Assembly: GCF_021277265.1 (NCBI RefSeq)
Contig: NZ_JAJSOH010000049.1
Coordinates: 1-36,716, forward strand
Origin: Kineosporia rhizophila
GTDB lineage: Bacteria > Actinomycetota > Actinomycetes > Actinomycetales > Kineosporiaceae
Reading direction: 5' to 3'
Length of the DNA: 36,716 nt
Made by a program: the position numbers and the translations under genes. How positions within the stretch are numbered: position 1 is the stretch's first letter; each line of letters starts with the position of its first letter. Below, piece after piece: positions 16,368 to 24,178 of the stretch. The notes below the pieces were generated by a model. It did no database searches, was not told where the DNA came from, and worked only from the letters and a program-made list of their open reading frames with translations.

Positions 16368-16871
16368 TCAGTCCCCGGTGTTGGGCTGTACGTCGGACAC
16401 CTTCGGCTCGACCGTCCCTTCGCCGTTCACCACCGTGACCAGCACCGAGGTACCTCCGGCGAGCGGTACGGCGATCATCGCCGACTCCTGGGCCAGGAAC
16501 CGGACCACCGGATCGCCGTCCGGCTGCACTCCCGGCAGGGTGGACGTGTCGGTGGTGGTCAGGGCCCGGGCGTAGTCCTGGGTGGCCAGCGGGGTGAGCC
16601 GGGCCAGCCACTGCTCCTGGCTCTCGCCCGCCTCGGGCTGGGCCCAGAGCCGCACGAACTCGACGGCCGCGGCCACGTACTCACCGGCGTCGGGCACGGC
16701 CGCGTTGGTCGAGCCCACCGTGACCGAGCCGGGATCGGCCCCGCCCCCGGTCGGCCGGTCGTTGCCGAACAGGGCGCTGCCGCCCACGAAGACCAGGATG
16801 ATCACGGTCAGCGCGACCACCACGAGACGCCGCGGGCTGGCGAACAGCCAGGTGCGCAAGTCAGCCGACAC
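16368..16871 (-). CDS. TcpC/VirB8-like membrane protein
   Basis: A 167-residue protein with a short cytoplasmic N-terminus (SADLRTWLFASPRR), one transmembrane helix at about residues 17-36 and an external domain of about 125 residues. The external part starts with a helix rich in AAAVEFVRLWAQ and ends in several beta strands (AMIAVPLAGGTSVLVTVVNG). That is the layout of NTF2-like VirB8/TcpC assembly proteins, although only one such domain is present, whereas pCW3 TcpC has two. The GTG at 16871 is the start. It lies 42 nt after the upstream TrbL-like gene. Assignment rests on topology, size and operon position, not on a diagnostic motif. Confidence 0.65.
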   Translation of the reverse strand: MSADLRTWLFASPRRLVVVALTVIILVFVGGSALFGNDRPTGGGADPGSVTVGSTNAAVPDAGEYVAAAVEFVRLWAQPEAGESQEQWLARLTPLATQDYARALTTTDTSTLPGVQPDGDPVVRFLAQESAMIAVPLAGGTSVLVTVVNGEGTVEPKVSDVQPNTGD

Positions 16872-16913
16872 GGGACGCCAGCCGGATCGTGTGCTTCATC
16901 TGCGGTGCTTTTC

Positions 16914-19049
16914 CTACCTCTGCCGGGCGTGGTCGTCGGCGTCCGCGGCCGAGCGGTGCGGCCGGAACACCTCGTCCAGCTCGCTCTCGAGGGTGTCCGG
17001 CGGCACGCTCTCGGAACGCTGGAAACCCTTGTCGCCCGGGCGGATCACCGGCGCCCCGTCGTCCTGCGGGCGCCACCCCTCGCTGCCCACCGGCACCGGC
17101 GGGTCGGTGGTGAACTCGCGGTTGAGCGTGTCCGGGCGGGTGTTCTCGACCCGGCCGGCCAGTTCGTCGCGGCTGGTGTTCTCCCGCTCGCCGGCTCCGC
17201 CGCCGAAGCCGGACAGGGCGTCGCGGGCCGCGGCCCGGCCGCTCGCCCGCCCGGCCCCCGCCCCGCTGCCGCTGACGGTGGCCGCCTCTACCCGGCTGTT
17301 GCCGGCCACCGGGGCGTAGATCTCGCCCTCGGCCGGTGCTGCGGCCTCGGCCGGCTGCTGCCCGCGGACCACGGTGACCTGGCCGGCGTTGACCGTGACG
17401 GTGTTGGAGAGCGCGGCCGGTTCTGCCGCACCCTCGGCCGTGACCGGGGTGGGGTAGTAGCCGATGCCCTCCACCCGCTGCGGGGCCCGGCCCTCGGCGG
17501 CCTGCGCCTCGGCGATGGCCGCGGCCGGGTTGGCCCGCTGGGCCGTGGAGACGCCCAGGAAGGTGCTCAGGGCGCCGGTCAGGATGCGGCCGCTGGTGCG
17601 GGCCGCGCCCTTGGCACTGGTGGAGACCCCGTCGGCGGCGGTGGAGAAGTGGTTGTCCCGGTTCGAGACCATCTGGGTGAGCCGCCGGAACGGGCGCAGG
17701 GCGACCCACATGACGATGGTCAGCAACAGCATCAGGATGACGCTCAGCCAGCCCGGGGTACCGCTGGTCGGGGACAGCAGGACCCCCATGCCGAGCACGG
17801 TCACCGACGCCCCGATACCGAACACCATGGCGTTGATCAGGGCCGCGGCCATGGTGCTGCCGATGCCGGTGACCAGGGTGCGCATGGTGGGGAACAGGCC
17901 GAGGGTGGCGAAGGCGGGGAAGAGCATCACGCCGAAGCGCACGATGATCAGGGCGCCCAGCACCAGCAGGCCGGCGACGAACAGGAAGGGCACGGTGCAC
18001 AGGGTGGCCAGCAGGGCGAGCATGGCGTAGCCCACGCGGCTGTCGGAGCGCTTGCCGGTGAGGTACTCGTAGGCGTCCGGGTCGGCGGCCTTGATCTCGC
18101 CCGCCGCGGCCTCGAACTTGTCCTGCTTGGCCTCGATGATCTTCCGGCCCTGGGCCGGGTCGGACTGCATGATCGCGGCCTCGCGCCAGGTCAGCGCGGT
18201 GGCGTCGAAGACCACCGGGCCGTACTTCTTGGCCACGTCCGAGTCGGTGCTGCCGAACGTGCCGCCCAGCCACGACTCGTACAGCAGGGCCTGGTGCATG
18301 CCCGAGGTGGCCGCCGTGCCGGCGTCGGCGCTGCCGTCCTCCGAGCGGCCGTTGAGCCCGCTGGAGACGGCCGACAACGTGGTCGCGACGGTCTGGTCGG
18401 CGGCGTGCCCGGCGACCAGGGGCCAGCGCAGCACCATCGTCACCAGCACCATGACCAGCAGTGCCCAGCCGATGGCGCCGGCCGAGGAGGCCAGCGCCGC
18501 GTGCCGGGAACGCCAGATCAGCAGCAGGCCGACGGCCGCCACGACCACGAACGCCCAGCGCTCGAACACGGTGCGCTGCAGGGTGTCGACCACGTTGGTG
18601 ATCAGCGGGTCGAAGACCCCGAGGAAGTCCGGGGTGAAGGCCGCGTCCAGCACCGCGCCGGTGGCGGCGATCATCGTGGTCGGCACCTCGAGCATCCAGT
18701 TGCCGATCGCGGTGCCGATCGAGGCGTCCGGGTTGCGCACGATGTCCGAGCCGCAGCCCAGGTCGTAGGTGTTCCAGCGGACGCCCGCGTAGCCGTAGAC
18801 CTCGTAGATCGAGACGTCGGCGTTCTCCGCGAACGGGTCGGCGTCCGGCGGCAGGACCTTCGGGGGCGACTCGAAGAAGCCCACCACCCCGCGTCCCGGT
18901 ACCTCCGGCACCGGGGCGTCGGCGCAGTCGGCCAGGGGTACGGCCTTGGGAGCGCTCGAGGCCAGGGCGGCGGGGGCCGCGAACGTGCCCAGCACCGTGA
19001 GGGCGAGAGCGGCCAGCGCGGTCACCGTGGCGCGCCGGCGCGGCCTCAC
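16914..19049 (-). CDS. TrbL/VirB6-like polytopic membrane protein
   Basis: The 711-residue protein starts at a GTG (19049) whose bases overlap the VirB4-like stop as GTGA, a strong sign of coupled translation. The frame is open much further upstream, but that part is antisense to the ATPase gene. Residues 1-31 form a signal peptide (RPRRR, hydrophobic core, ALA-SS). An extracytoplasmic region with Cys42 and Cys99 follows. Hydrophobic helices lie at about 165-180, 191-213, 339-386 (two), 400-425 and 433-452. The C-terminal 250 residues are Ala/Gly/Pro-rich and probably cytosolic. This matches TrbL/VirB6-type channel proteins of Gram-positive type IV secretion systems, which are poorly conserved in sequence, so the family call is partly contextual. 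Confidence 0.75.
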   Translation of the reverse strand: MRPRRRATVTALAALALTVLGTFAAPAALASSAPKAVPLADCADAPVPEVPGRGVVGFFESPPKVLPPDADPFAENADVSIYEVYGYAGVRWNTYDLGCGSDIVRNPDASIGTAIGNWMLEVPTTMIAATGAVLDAAFTPDFLGVFDPLITNVVDTLQRTVFERWAFVVVAAVGLLLIWRSRHAALASSAGAIGWALLVMVLVTMVLRWPLVAGHAADQTVATTLSAVSSGLNGRSEDGSADAGTAATSGMHQALLYESWLGGTFGSTDSDVAKKYGPVVFDATALTWREAAIMQSDPAQGRKIIEAKQDKFEAAAGEIKAADPDAYEYLTGKRSDSRVGYAMLALLATLCTVPFLFVAGLLVLGALIIVRFGVMLFPAFATLGLFPTMRTLVTGIGSTMAAALINAMVFGIGASVTVLGMGVLLSPTSGTPGWLSVILMLLLTIVMWVALRPFRRLTQMVSNRDNHFSTAADGVSTSAKGAARTSGRILTGALSTFLGVSTAQRANPAAAIAEAQAAEGRAPQRVEGIGYYPTPVTAEGAAEPAALSNTVTVNAGQVTVVRGQQPAEAAAPAEGEIYAPVAGNSRVEAATVSGSGAGAGRASGRAAARDALSGFGGGAGERENTSRDELAGRVENTRPDTLNREFTTDPPVPVGSEGWRPQDDGAPVIRPGDKGFQRSESVPPDTLESELDEVFRPHRSAADADDHARQR

Positions 19050-21958
19050 GGCTGCCCGCCGGTCTCGTCGGTGGAGCGGGTGCGCTCGGCAGAGCTCTCG
19101 CCCGGGCCCGTCGGCCAGCCGTTGCCGTTGGTGTTCGGCGGGGTGCCGATCACGCGGTGCGACCCGGTGCCCAGGGCGGCGTGCTCGCCGGTGGAAGGGC
19201 CACCGCGGGCCCGCATACCGTGCCGCGGGCGGCCCGCACCGACTGGCAGCGCATGTCGTGACCCTCCTGGTGGAGTCTGTGGATCGGAACCGGTACCGGT
19301 GGCCCGCCGCGACGTCCAGGAACCCCCGACGCCACTGGCGATCGGCCGCCCCGAACCCACCGGCGCACCGGAGGGGTCGAGTTCGACCGAGGTCAGGTCG
19401 AGCTGGTCGGTGCGCGGCTCGCGGATCGGCCGGGACTCCGGCGGCCGGGGCGGCGCGAGCGGGGCCGCGGTGGTGTCCAGCGCGGCCAGCACGTGCGGCA
19501 GGTGGTCCAGGTCCACCCGCATCCGGTCGACGTTGCCGTCCACGTCCCGCATCACGAACTCCCGCAGACCGGAACGGGTTCCGGTGACCGACCGGGGGGA
19601 GAGCCGGGCCAGCACGCCCTCGTAGCCCACGCCCGGCGGCACCCGCAGCATCCGCAGCGCGTCCGCGGCCACCTGGTCGTCCTCGATCCGGCCGACGAAC
19701 GCGGCCGAGATGAAGTTCGAGACCTCCATGCCCAGCACGTCGGCCGGGTTCTGGGAGGCGGCCAGGACACAGGTGTTCCACTTCCGGCTGTCTCGGCCGA
19801 GGCGGGTGAACAGCGCCCGGCCGGCGCCCCACTCACCCAGGAAGTGGGTCTCGTCCAGGGCCACCAGCTTGCGCTCGTTGCGGGGCCGGCCGTAGATCGT
19901 GCGGGTCGCGTACCAGGAGGCCAGGTGCAGCAGCGGCACCGCCATCTGCTCGCTGGTGGACCAGTGCTCGCGCGGCACCGAACCGGGCGGCAGCACCAGG
20001 CCGGGCATGGTCAGCACGGTCAGCAGGGCGTCGTCGTGGATCGGCTCGGTGCTCGGCCCGATCGGGAAGAACAGCCGGGCCAGCGGCATCTCGGCCATGT
20101 CGCGCAGGTAGGCGGCGATGTCCGCGGCGTGGTCGTCGTGCCGCGACTCCAGGTGCTCGACCACCGTCCAGAGGCTGGTCTGCGGGGCCCCCTTGGTGGC
20201 CCGGATCGCCTCGGTCAGCAGCAGCCGGGTGCGCGGGGCCGAGGCCAGGCCGGCCGGCAGCAGCATGGTGGCCACGTCCAGGGCGAGCAGCTTGCGGTCC
20301 TGGGCGGCCAGTGTCCGGGCCTCTTCCAGGGCGTCCAGCGTCGGGTAGTCCTCCGGCCGGGGCTGGACCACCACCGCGTAGGGGTTCAGCGTGCCCGAGG
20401 GCGCCGACGTGAGGTCGATGTGCCGGGCCCGGCCGCGCAGTTCCGGCAGGTCGGTGAGCCGGGCCAGCGGGCCGGAGGGGTCGAGCATCACCGAGGTGAT
20501 GCCCCGCCGCACCGCCTCGTAGGTGATCAGCCCGGCCAGGACGGACTTGCCCGAGCCCAGCGCACCGACGATCGGGACCAGGCCCGAGGTCTCGCGGACC
20601 TCGGTGGCGAAGTGGGTGTCGAACATGACCGCACGCCGGCTCGAGGCCGCGGTGTGCCCGATGTACGGGCCCCGGCGGTCTCCGAGCGACGACGAGGCGG
20701 CGGGCACCCCGGCGGCGAAGTAGAGCGTGGGCAGCCGGCGCCGGTAGGCCGTGGACGACAGCGGCTCGCCCGGGATGAACTCCCGCAGCAGACCGTGCTG
20801 ACCCTTCGGGTGGGCGATCGTGACCTGGCGCTTGCGGTAGGTGTCGACCACCTGGCGGGCCCGCTCCAGGGCCTCCTCCTGCGTGGCCCCGGAGACCGCG
20901 ATCCGGAACCAGCCGTGCACCCGGGAGGCGGTGGTGTCGCCGCCGGTGCTCATCTCGTCCTCGATCGCCCGGGCCTGCCGGGCCTGGCGCTCCAGGGCCA
21001 GCGGCTCGTCCAGGTCGTGGTCGCGGTAGTGGCGCTGCATGTCGCGCACCACCAGCAGCTTGCGCTGCACCGCGTCGAGGGCCTGGTCGCCGTCGAGCAC
21101 GTCGAGCCGGATCGACCACTCGACCGCGAACGGCAGCCGGTCGGCGTGCACCAGCCAGGGCTCGTGGGCCGGGTCGGGGATCTCGATCTCGTCCACCCGG
21201 CCGACGGTCAGGACGCTGACGTACCGTTCCGAACCGGCTCCGCCGGGGTCCCGGCGGGTGATCTTGACCGTGGGCGCGAACGGCTCGGCCTCGTGCACCA
21301 CGCCCTCGGTGAGCTCGTACAGGTCTTCCGTCTCCCACCGGCCGTCCTGCACCGGGGAGAGCGCGCCGGGGGCGGGCAGGCCGAGCCCGAGCGAGCGGCG
21401 CATCAGCCACTCCAGCTCGCGCGGCGTGACCGGGCGGCCGTCCAGGCCCGGCCCGGCGATCGCCTCGGCCACCAGCGCCGCGTCCTTGTCCACCTTCTGC
21501 AGCTCGCCCATGGTGGGCCGGCGCAGCATGCGCTGGGTGAAGTTGGCCACCTGGGACCGCTCGCTGACCTGGACGCCGAGGTAGACCTCCTTCTCGGCCA
21601 TGGTCGAGGCGCGCACGTGCTGCTGGGCCCGGACCAGGTGGTCGGCCCAGGTGTTGCCCTCGACGCCGGGCAGCGGGTCGGGGGTGCGCGCGTCCAGGCC
21701 GCGGGCCCACGACGCCGCCGGGTAGGGCCGCGACGTCACCCGCACGTGCAGGCGGCGGCCGGACAGCGCCGCCATCCGGGTCGCCGTGTCGATGATCAGG
21801 TTGAGCCGGTCGCCGTCGGCCCGGAACGCCCAGCGCTGCGTGGGCAGCGCGAACCAGGCCCACGCCGCCTGGTCGGTGAACGCCAGGTTGCCCTCGATCG
21901 TCCGCAACGCCAGTGCCATGTTGGCGGCCCGGGACTGGCCGCTGCTGAAGATCCCCAT
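19046..21958 (-). CDS. VirB4-like conjugation/secretion ATPase
   Basis: Cytosolic energiser of the secretion-like apparatus, 970 residues. The N-terminal half (about 1-430) is the VirB4 CagE/TrbE-type region, containing TMAEKEVYLGVQVS and a helical segment around ALERQARQARAIEDEM. The C-terminal half is a RecA-like motor with Walker A GALGSGKSVLAG (Lys471) and Walker B KLVALDETHFL (Asp702, Glu703), followed by AASQNPADV, the usual sensor/arginine region of TraC/VirB4 proteins. Residues from about 830 on are a low-complexity Gly/Pro/Thr-rich tail. It starts 19 nt after the TcpE-like stop, and its own stop overlaps the next start by 4 nt. It is a VirB4, not a VirD4/FtsK coupling protein, because there is no N-terminal membrane anchor. 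TcpF and Orf16 of Tn916 are equivalents. Confidence 0.93.
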   Translation of the reverse strand: MGIFSSGQSRAANMALALRTIEGNLAFTDQAAWAWFALPTQRWAFRADGDRLNLIIDTATRMAALSGRRLHVRVTSRPYPAASWARGLDARTPDPLPGVEGNTWADHLVRAQQHVRASTMAEKEVYLGVQVSERSQVANFTQRMLRRPTMGELQKVDKDAALVAEAIAGPGLDGRPVTPRELEWLMRRSLGLGLPAPGALSPVQDGRWETEDLYELTEGVVHEAEPFAPTVKITRRDPGGAGSERYVSVLTVGRVDEIEIPDPAHEPWLVHADRLPFAVEWSIRLDVLDGDQALDAVQRKLLVVRDMQRHYRDHDLDEPLALERQARQARAIEDEMSTGGDTTASRVHGWFRIAVSGATQEEALERARQVVDTYRKRQVTIAHPKGQHGLLREFIPGEPLSSTAYRRRLPTLYFAAGVPAASSSLGDRRGPYIGHTAASSRRAVMFDTHFATEVRETSGLVPIVGALGSGKSVLAGLITYEAVRRGITSVMLDPSGPLARLTDLPELRGRARHIDLTSAPSGTLNPYAVVVQPRPEDYPTLDALEEARTLAAQDRKLLALDVATMLLPAGLASAPRTRLLLTEAIRATKGAPQTSLWTVVEHLESRHDDHAADIAAYLRDMAEMPLARLFFPIGPSTEPIHDDALLTVLTMPGLVLPPGSVPREHWSTSEQMAVPLLHLASWYATRTIYGRPRNERKLVALDETHFLGEWGAGRALFTRLGRDSRKWNTCVLAASQNPADVLGMEVSNFISAAFVGRIEDDQVAADALRMLRVPPGVGYEGVLARLSPRSVTGTRSGLREFVMRDVDGNVDRMRVDLDHLPHVLAALDTTAAPLAPPRPPESRPIREPRTDQLDLTSVELDPSGAPVGSGRPIASGVGGSWTSRRATGTGSDPQTPPGGSRHALPVGAGRPRHGMRARGGPSTGEHAALGTGSHRVIGTPPNTNGNGWPTGPGESSAERTRSTDETGGQP

Positions 21959-21977
21959 GAGGTGGCCGCGTCTCTCC

Positions 21978-22358
21978 CTAGCTGCTGGCCCTGCGTGCCC
22001 GGGCGGGGGTGCGTTTGTCGCGGACCCGGACCTTCGGCTGCAACCGGTACTTGCGGGCGCGGCCGGCCCGGGGAGCGGTGAGATCCGAGACGAAGGTCTG
22101 CCAGACCGCCTTGGCCGGGCGCTCGTGGTCGATGAACCCCATCAGCCCGTAGGTCGCGAGCGTGGCGAGGCAGATCTCCCAGACGGGTGGGATGTTCACC
22201 GAGAGCGGGGTGACCGCCTCGACGAGCAGGATGAGCAGGAAGGTCACCAGCCAGGCGGCGTACGCGATGTACCTGGCCGTCCAGGGAAAGGTCAGCCCGC
22301 TCGGCCCGAGCCACACCGTGTTGACCCGGTAGACCTCGTCATCGGGGGTTACCCGCAT
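21978..22358 (-). CDS. TcpE/VirB3-like small membrane protein
   Basis: The 126-residue protein has a short N-terminus, two or three hydrophobic helices (about residues 27-47, 53-75 and a weaker one overlapping them) and a strongly basic C-terminal tail (RKYRLQPKVRVRDKR). Its position directly before the VirB4-like gene, its size and topology match TcpE, PrgI or VirB3-type inner-membrane components, which often work with VirB4. It starts 3 nt after the stop of the preceding gene. No diagnostic motif was recognised, so the call is by context and topology. Confidence 0.65.
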   Translation of the reverse strand: MRVTPDDEVYRVNTVWLGPSGLTFPWTARYIAYAAWLVTFLLILLVEAVTPLSVNIPPVWEICLATLATYGLMGFIDHERPAKAVWQTFVSDLTAPRAGRARKYRLQPKVRVRDKRTPARARRASS

Positions 22359-22361
22359 GCC

Positions 22362-22643
22362 TCAGCCGTCCCCGAACACCAGGTTCGTCAGCTGCCCGGC
22401 GAAGCCGTACAGCACGGCCGCACCGGCGATGACTCCCATACCGAGCATCACGTTGGTCAGGGTGTTCGCGTTGTCGCTGATCCTGCCTTTTCGGGCGGAG
22501 GCGATGATGCCTATCCCGATCACCAGCAGCACCAGCGGGATGATGTTCTTGACGCCCCACTCGACCACTCCGTTGGAGTTGAGCGAGGGTCCATCGTTCG
22601 TCGTGTTGGCGAGAAAAACTGCTACCGACGTCATGACGGCCAT
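22362..22643 (-). CDS. Small two-helix membrane protein, first gene of the secretion-like operon
   Basis: A 93-residue protein with a polar N-terminus and two hydrophobic helices (about residues 33-48, IIPLVLLVIGIGIIAS, and 63-83, TNVMLGMGVIAGAAVLYGFAG) joined by a short basic loop (ARKGR). Proteins of this size and position head several Gram-positive conjugation operons and are compared with TcpD or with VirB2/TrbC pilins. The start at ATG 22643 has GGAGG about 7 nt upstream, the best ribosome site in the operon. A second in-frame ATG three codons on is possible. Pilin-like identity is inference. Confidence 0.7.
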   Translation of the reverse strand: MAVMTSVAVFLANTTNDGPSLNSNGVVEWGVKNIIPLVLLVIGIGIIASARKGRISDNANTLTNVMLGMGVIAGAAVLYGFAGQLTNLVFGDG

Positions 22644-22723
22644 TCGTACCTCCAGGGCACCGGTGAACCCCTCCGTTACCTCGGCGCCGTCACGCTGCTT
22701 CAGGCTCCGCTGATCCGCACGTT

Positions 22724-22751
22724 CTGTTACGACCTTGCCACGTCATGTCAG
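22724..22751 (-). promoter_or_regulatory. Tentative promoter of the secretion-like operon
   Basis: On the minus strand CTGACA (22751-22746) is followed after 16 nt by TAACAG (22729-22724). The -35 matches 5 of 6 consensus bases; the -10 is weak, lacking the final T. It would give a leader of about 75 nt before ATG 22643. Confidence 0.3.
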
Positions 22752-22846
22752 ATCGATGGTAGGGGTTCTGTCACGATTTGCCGAATGATCCGTGTGACAG
22801 ATTAGCGCTGCCCGGTCGATCGTCCTGTCCATGTCGCACGTGTCAG
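22746..22846. repeat. Cluster of TGTCA motifs upstream of the secretion-like operon
   Basis: TGTCAG occurs at 22746-22751 and 22841-22846. Between them is a perfect inverted pair, TCTGTCAC at 22767-22774 and GTGACAGA at 22794-22801, 19 bp apart. Four related sites within 100 bp suggest an operator array; one also overlaps the tentative -35 box. Confidence 0.45.
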
Positions 22847-23045
22847 CTTAAAGCTACGCATAACCAGACGTCAGCGGCGGCCGCCACACCGCGCGCCGGG
22901 CGATGTGGCTGCTGATACCCAGCTTGTCCGCTGTTGAACGCGTTCCTGCAGGTAGCCGCCCGGTTGCCGTGCGTGGTGAGGGGCCGCGCGGAGGTTCGCG
23001 TGGGGGCATGAAGAGGGCCGGGCCGGGGGAGCCGGCCGGAGCGCT

Positions 23046-23051
23046 TACAGT
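23046..23051 (+). promoter_or_regulatory. -10 box of a leaderless promoter for plsC
   Basis: TACAGT lies 6 nt before the GTG start at 23058 with no Shine-Dalgarno between, as expected for a leaderless transcript. The same hexamer precedes the SRP RNA at 30997. Confidence 0.5.
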
Positions 23052-23057
23052 TCGTCT

Positions 23058-23837
23058 GTGGCAGAGCTGGTCTATCCCCCGGTCATCGTCCTGGCCCGAT
23101 CGGTGTTCCGTGCCCTCGGCATCCGGTTCACCGTCGAGGGCTCCGAGCACATCCCCGCCGAGGGTGGGGCGGTGCTGGCGAGCAATCACGTCAGCTACCT
23201 CGACTTCACCTTCTGCGGCCTGGTGGCCCGGCCGCAGAAGCGTCTGGTGCGGTTCATGTGCAAGGAGTCGGTCTTCGAGCAGCCGGTCGCCGGCCAGCTG
23301 ATGCGCGGCATGCACCACATCCCGGTCGACCGCTCGGCCGGTGCCGCCGCGCTCAGCCATGCGGTGCGGGCGCTGAAGGAGGGGGAGATCGTCGGTCTCT
23401 TCCCCGAGGCCACGATCAGCCGGTCGTACACCCTCAAGGAGTTCAAGAGCGGCGCGGCCCGGATGGCGGCGGAGGCCGACGTGCCGATCGTGCCGATGGC
23501 CATCTGGGGCGGGCAGCGGATCTACACCAAGGCCCGCAAGCCCGACCTCGGCCGCGGCAAGGCGGTCATGCTCAAGGCCGGCGAGGCGTTCCGGCCGGAG
23601 CCCGGGGCCGACCCGATGGCCACCACGGCCGAGCTGCACCGCCGGGTCGACGCCCTGCTGCACGAGCTGCAGGACCGCTACCCCCAGGAGCCGGCCGACG
23701 ATGCCGACCGCTGGTGGCTGCCGGTGGAGCGCGGCGGCACGGCGCCCACCCCCGAGCGGGCGAAGGAACTGGACGCCGCCGCGGTGGCCGCCACGGCCCA
23801 GAAGCGCCGCGAGAAGCTGCAGAAGAAGAAGCGCTGA
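23058..23837 (+). CDS. plsC: 1-acyl-sn-glycerol-3-phosphate acyltransferase-like protein
   Basis: PlsC-family enzymes acylate lysophosphatidic acid to phosphatidic acid at the inner face of the membrane. The 259-residue protein shows block I NHVSYLD (His44, Asp49), block III FPEATIS at 115-121 and block IV VPIVPMAI. Block III has Ala where most members have Gly (FPEGT), a small departure that could affect substrate choice. The C-terminal 25 residues are Ala/Lys-rich and end in KKKR. Many actinobacteria carry several paralogues, so the precise substrate is not settled. The GTG at 23058 is favoured by the TACAGT box 6 nt upstream. A bidirectional hairpin follows at 23928-23955. Confidence 0.87.
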   Translation: MAELVYPPVIVLARSVFRALGIRFTVEGSEHIPAEGGAVLASNHVSYLDFTFCGLVARPQKRLVRFMCKESVFEQPVAGQLMRGMHHIPVDRSAGAAALSHAVRALKEGEIVGLFPEATISRSYTLKEFKSGAARMAAEADVPIVPMAIWGGQRIYTKARKPDLGRGKAVMLKAGEAFRPEPGADPMATTAELHRRVDALLHELQDRYPQEPADDADRWWLPVERGGTAPTPERAKELDAAAVAATAQKRREKLQKKKR

Positions 23838-23927
23838 GGCCGGGTTCCGGAGCGTCCACGGCGAACCGGGCCGAACCGGGTCGAGCCTGGCCCGGTCAAC
23901 AGCCCGGCCGGACCCGCAAACGAGAAG

Positions 23928-23955
23928 ACGCCGGCTGACGTGAGTCAGCCGGCGT
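23928..23955. terminator. Bidirectional terminator between plsC and the 55-residue gene
   Basis: Perfect 12-bp stem (23928-23939 with 23944-23955) and a GTGA tetraloop, followed rightward by GTTGT. It lies 90 nt after the plsC stop and 20 nt beyond the stop of the leftward small gene. Confidence 0.8.
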
Positions 23956-23975
23956 GTTGTCGGAAGCGCCCGCCC

Positions 23976-24143
23976 CTAGCTGGAGAGCACGCTGTCGAAG
24001 AACGTTCCGATCGAGTCAGCGGCGTCTCTCACCCAGTCCCAGATGTCACCGACGAAGTTCCCGGACTGACGCGGGTCGTTGACGACCGCGTAGATCAAGA
24101 AGACAACCAGGATGACCACGAGCGCTCGTCGGGTCCTCGTCAC
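23976..24143 (-). CDS. Small single-pass membrane protein, 55 residues
   Basis: Read directly from the minus strand: GTG at 24143, TAG at 23978-23976. The protein begins MTRTRRAL, has one hydrophobic helix at about residues 8-21 (VVILVVFLIYAVV), then a soluble amphipathic tail with NDPRQSG, DIWDWVRDAADSI and the ending FFDSVLSS. GGGAGG sits about 6 nt before the GTG. A plausible promoter lies at 24190-24219 and a hairpin follows the gene, so it looks like an independent unit. Positively charged N-terminus and helix predict N-in topology with the acidic tail outside. I know no function; small proteins of this layout recur in actinobacteria. Confidence 0.75.
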   Translation of the reverse strand: MTRTRRALVVILVVFLIYAVVNDPRQSGNFVGDIWDWVRDAADSIGTFFDSVLSS

Positions 24144-24178
24144 TGCGGCCTCCCCAGAGTGGTGTACTCAGGACAAAT

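Larger units (their letters stand above)
22644..23057. other. Divergent regulatory region between the secretion-like operon and plsC, 414 bp
   Basis: The 22680-22870 part is less GC-rich than the flanks and carries the TGTCA cluster and the tentative operon promoter. The right half (22870-23040) is GC-rich, with a 10-bp palindrome GAACGCGTTC at 22936-22945 and no convincing gene; the reading frames there are short and poorly biased. Confidence 0.6.

Noticed and set aside
16879..16905. 12-codon minus-strand frame (ATG AAG CAC...) overlapping the TcpC-like start
   Set aside because: It could be a leader peptide, but it is very short, out of frame with the gene and lacks a convincing ribosome site.
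16053..19625. 1190-codon rightward open frame across the secretion-like operon
   Set aside because: It is antisense to three genes with recognisable domains and good start sites, and its composition (Arg, Gly, His, Pro) is typical of shadow frames.
19050..19832. Upstream extension of the TrbL-like reading frame to 972 codons
   Set aside because: The extra 261 residues are antisense-like low-complexity Arg/Pro/Gly sequence overlapping the VirB4-like gene in another phase. GTG 19049 gives a signal peptide and a GTGA overlap.
19493..22081. 862-codon rightward open frame opposite the VirB4-like gene
   Set aside because: Antisense to Walker A and B motifs of the real gene; no domain, no ribosome site.
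15335..22643. Integrative conjugative element or genomic island
   Set aside because: No integrase, relaxase, excisionase, direct repeats, tRNA junction or base-composition shift at the borders.
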